This document shows, one piece after another, positions 62,656-64,000 of a stretch of DNA of 64,000 nucleotides. Origin of the DNA: Chlamydiota bacterium. Lineage in GTDB: Bacteria; Chlamydiota; Chlamydiia; Chlamydiales; JABDDJ01. Positions within the stretch are counted from its first letter, which is position 1, and each line of letters starts with the position of its first letter. The notes beneath the pieces are model-generated. The model made no database searches, was not told the DNA's origin, and was given only the letters and a program-made list of their open reading frames with translations. A program made the position numbers and the translations under genes. The stretch is from NCBI GenBank assembly GCA_013287645.1, contig JABDDJ010000008.1, positions 1 through 64,000 of the forward strand, given 5' to 3'.

Positions 62656-64000
62656 TTAATATTTTATACTACCTAGAAATTCTTCTACTCTCTTAGAAAA
62701 TTGAGTGATGGATTCTTGAGACATCTCTTTTGTCAGAGGAATTGGGTATCCCATCAAATTCAATGTCTCTGCTACAGCACTGAATTTTGAGAGCATAGCC
62801 ACCCACTTTCTCTCATCTTCGTTTAAAGGGAGTCCAATAGCTTTTTGCTTATAGTTTACATTATGGTTGAGGTCTGATACCGAAAGGCTTGACGCAGTAG
62901 TAAGCTGCAGCTCGAAAACACAATTGGTAACAGGATCCCTTACAGTTGTGGGAATGACTTTGTAGTCACCTTGTTTTCTTATTGTGTTGTACTTGTTATC
63001 AAGCTCTAAAAATTCAAAACCTTCCTTTTTCAGCGTTTCAATGACTTCGGCCAGTTCTGACGGATCAGCAGAGATAATTCGCATACCATTAATATCTATG
63101 ATGTCGCGAATGGTACTATATTTATTTAACATTCCAGGGTTTGATTGCGTCAATTTGCAAAGCCTGCCTGTCTTATCCAAAATCCCTAAGGTTGATTTTG
63201 TGCGACCGGTCACTCTTTTATTCGGTTCGTCTTTAAAAAGAGTTTCCAGCCGATTTTTCACTTCTATAAGATCATTTGCATTCTTTTTTTGAATTTTTTT
63301 CAACTCTTTCCACCCCGTAGCAGACATCCTGACTACTCTGTTGTCAGCATCCGGAACACGCAGGTAGACGACATTATTCTCTTTGTCTTTCATGAATTTT
63401 GTTTTGATATCTATTTTCATCGCTTCAGGCTCTTGGCCCTTTTCATAGAGATATATTCCCTTTTGCTCTGTAGGTGTAGAGAAAGTGTAGTTTGATTGAA
63501 TCATTTCATTCTCTATTCCTATCTTGTTGCTGTAATAGTTGATTTGGTTTTCGCGAAGCTTTGAAATTTGCATTTGCACTGTTTCGATATCTAGAAGGGA
63601 TTTCATTTCACTCTTCAAACGCGCTTGAATAAGTTTCTGAATAAAGGGGTTAAAGTTGTGCTCAAAATCACCTTTAAATACATCGTGGTTTTTAATAATT
63701 TCATTTTCCATTGCCTGAGTTAAATTTTTTAAGACAGTAGTGACAGTTAGTGTTTTGCTTTCTGTTCTTAAAAATCTTTGCAAATCCATCGGGTGACTCT
63801 CATCACTATAAAATTCTTTAAGCACGTGGTGTTGCATAGGGAATTTACTTTCGGGAATAAGCAGATCTATTGCGCGTGAACCTATGGCAAATTGGATGAA
63901 CGAATTCAAACCAGCACGTAATTCAACTTCGTCTTGTTTAGATTCCTCACCGACAGGAACTGGATCCATTCCTGGAGGAAACGAGTAGAGCGAGTACATA
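62656..64000 (-). CDS. RelA/SpoT-like nucleotidyltransferase-domain protein (5' end uncertain)
   Basis: At least 447 residues; an ATG lies one base inside the window edge (63999), but the frame is open to the edge and may start further upstream. Residues about 1-240 are helical and unassigned. Residues about 245-385 match a RelA/SpoT synthetase-type domain: GRTKS (265-269), IRDIIDINGMRII (Asp299/302), a short 'GDYKVIP' where others have GYRSLH, FELQLTT with Glu363, and His379. A HD-type hydrolase domain and TGS/ACT domains are missing. Chlamydiae generally lack RelA/SpoT. No signal peptide. It may be a toxin or secreted effector rather than a stringent-response enzyme. Confidence 0.65.
   Translation of the reverse strand, partial: MYSLYSFPPGMDPVPVGEESKQDEVELRAGLNSFIQFAIGSRAIDLLIPESKFPMQHHVLKEFYSDESHPMDLQRFLRTESKTLTVTTVLKNLTQAMENEIIKNHDVFKGDFEHNFNPFIQKLIQARLKSEMKSLLDIETVQMQISKLRENQINYYSNKIGIENEMIQSNYTFSTPTEQKGIYLYEKGQEPEAMKIDIKTKFMKDKENNVVYLRVPDADNRVVRMSATGWKELKKIQKKNANDLIEVKNRLETLFKDEPNKRVTGRTKSTLGILDKTGRLCKLTQSNPGMLNKYSTIRDIIDINGMRIISADPSELAEVIETLKKEGFEFLELDNKYNTIRKQGDYKVIPTTVRDPVTNCVFELQLTTASSLSVSDLNHNVNYKQKAIGLPLNEDERKWVAMLSKFSAVAETLNLMGYPIPLTKEMSQESITQFSKRVEEFLGSIKY

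Noticed and set aside
62656-64000. Housekeeping RelA/SpoT gene
   Set aside because: HD hydrolase, TGS and ACT domains are missing and the GYRSLH motif is altered.

Overview
The window is from the chromosome of a chlamydia-related bacterium of the amoeba-associated 'environmental' kind, not a Chlamydiaceae pathogen. Three gene orders known from Chlamydia support this: kdsA-lptC-lptB, uppS-cdsA-cmk, and insulinase-plsB-RNase G. Coding is dense, with many ATGA overlaps and good Shine-Dalgarno sites. The base composition is moderately AT-rich. Genus cannot be fixed from sequence alone.

Layout. 1-6.4 kb (minus): DMT transporter, bicupin, secreted phospholipase-C-like protein and a Wzz/Wza-type polysaccharide export pair. 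6.5-9.4 kb (plus): folK, kdsA, lptC, lptB. 9.5-14.8 kb (minus): lepA-uppS-cdsA-cmk-ndk-pabA with a tRNA-Leu(CAG) upstream. 15.2-17.2 kb: an alpha2-type glycyl-tRNA synthetase and a small exported protein. 17.3-26.7 kb is an accessory 'host-interaction' block: a DUF4160/DUF2442 pair, a SET-domain protein, a protein partly related to the later lipoxygenase-like one, a very large translocator-like protein with its LcrH/SycD-type chaperone, and a lipoxygenase-like protein. 26.7-33.1 kb: an NmrA-type oxidoreductase, a hairpin element and structured leader, two tandem ABC exporters and a leaderless thermolysin-family protease. 33.3-37.3 kb: pssA, a RelE-type toxin-antitoxin pair, a PAP2 phosphatase-lexA operon, rmuC. 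37.4-39.6 kb: a leucine-rich-repeat protein with a C-terminal HECT ubiquitin-ligase domain. 39.7-49 kb: a beta-oxidation operon (enoyl-CoA hydratase, 3-hydroxyacyl-CoA dehydrogenase, thiolase) and a prpBCD 2-methylcitrate operon, each preceded by a nearly identical palindrome. 49-54.2 kb: a hairpin-rich non-coding element and large proteins of unknown or putative cysteine-protease type. 54.3-61.7 kb: pyk, insulinase, plsB, RNase G. 61.9-64 kb: a small hydrophobic protein, a small partner gene and a protein with a RelA/SpoT-like domain that may continue past the window edge.

How it fits together. Housekeeping genes for LPS (Kdo, Lpt), phospholipid (cdsA, pssA, plsB) and isoprenoid lipid carrier synthesis sit beside folate enzymes. 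The fatty-acid and propionate operons imply that odd- and even-chain acyl-CoA can be burned, a capacity Chlamydiaceae lack. The most striking content is a set of eukaryotic-like or host-directed proteins without N-terminal signal peptides (SET, HECT, lipoxygenase, thermolysin-type protease, RelA/SpoT-like protein). They lie around a type III chaperone/translocator pair, so they are good effector candidates. Three families of large inverted repeats, sometimes nested inside one another, fill several intergenic gaps.
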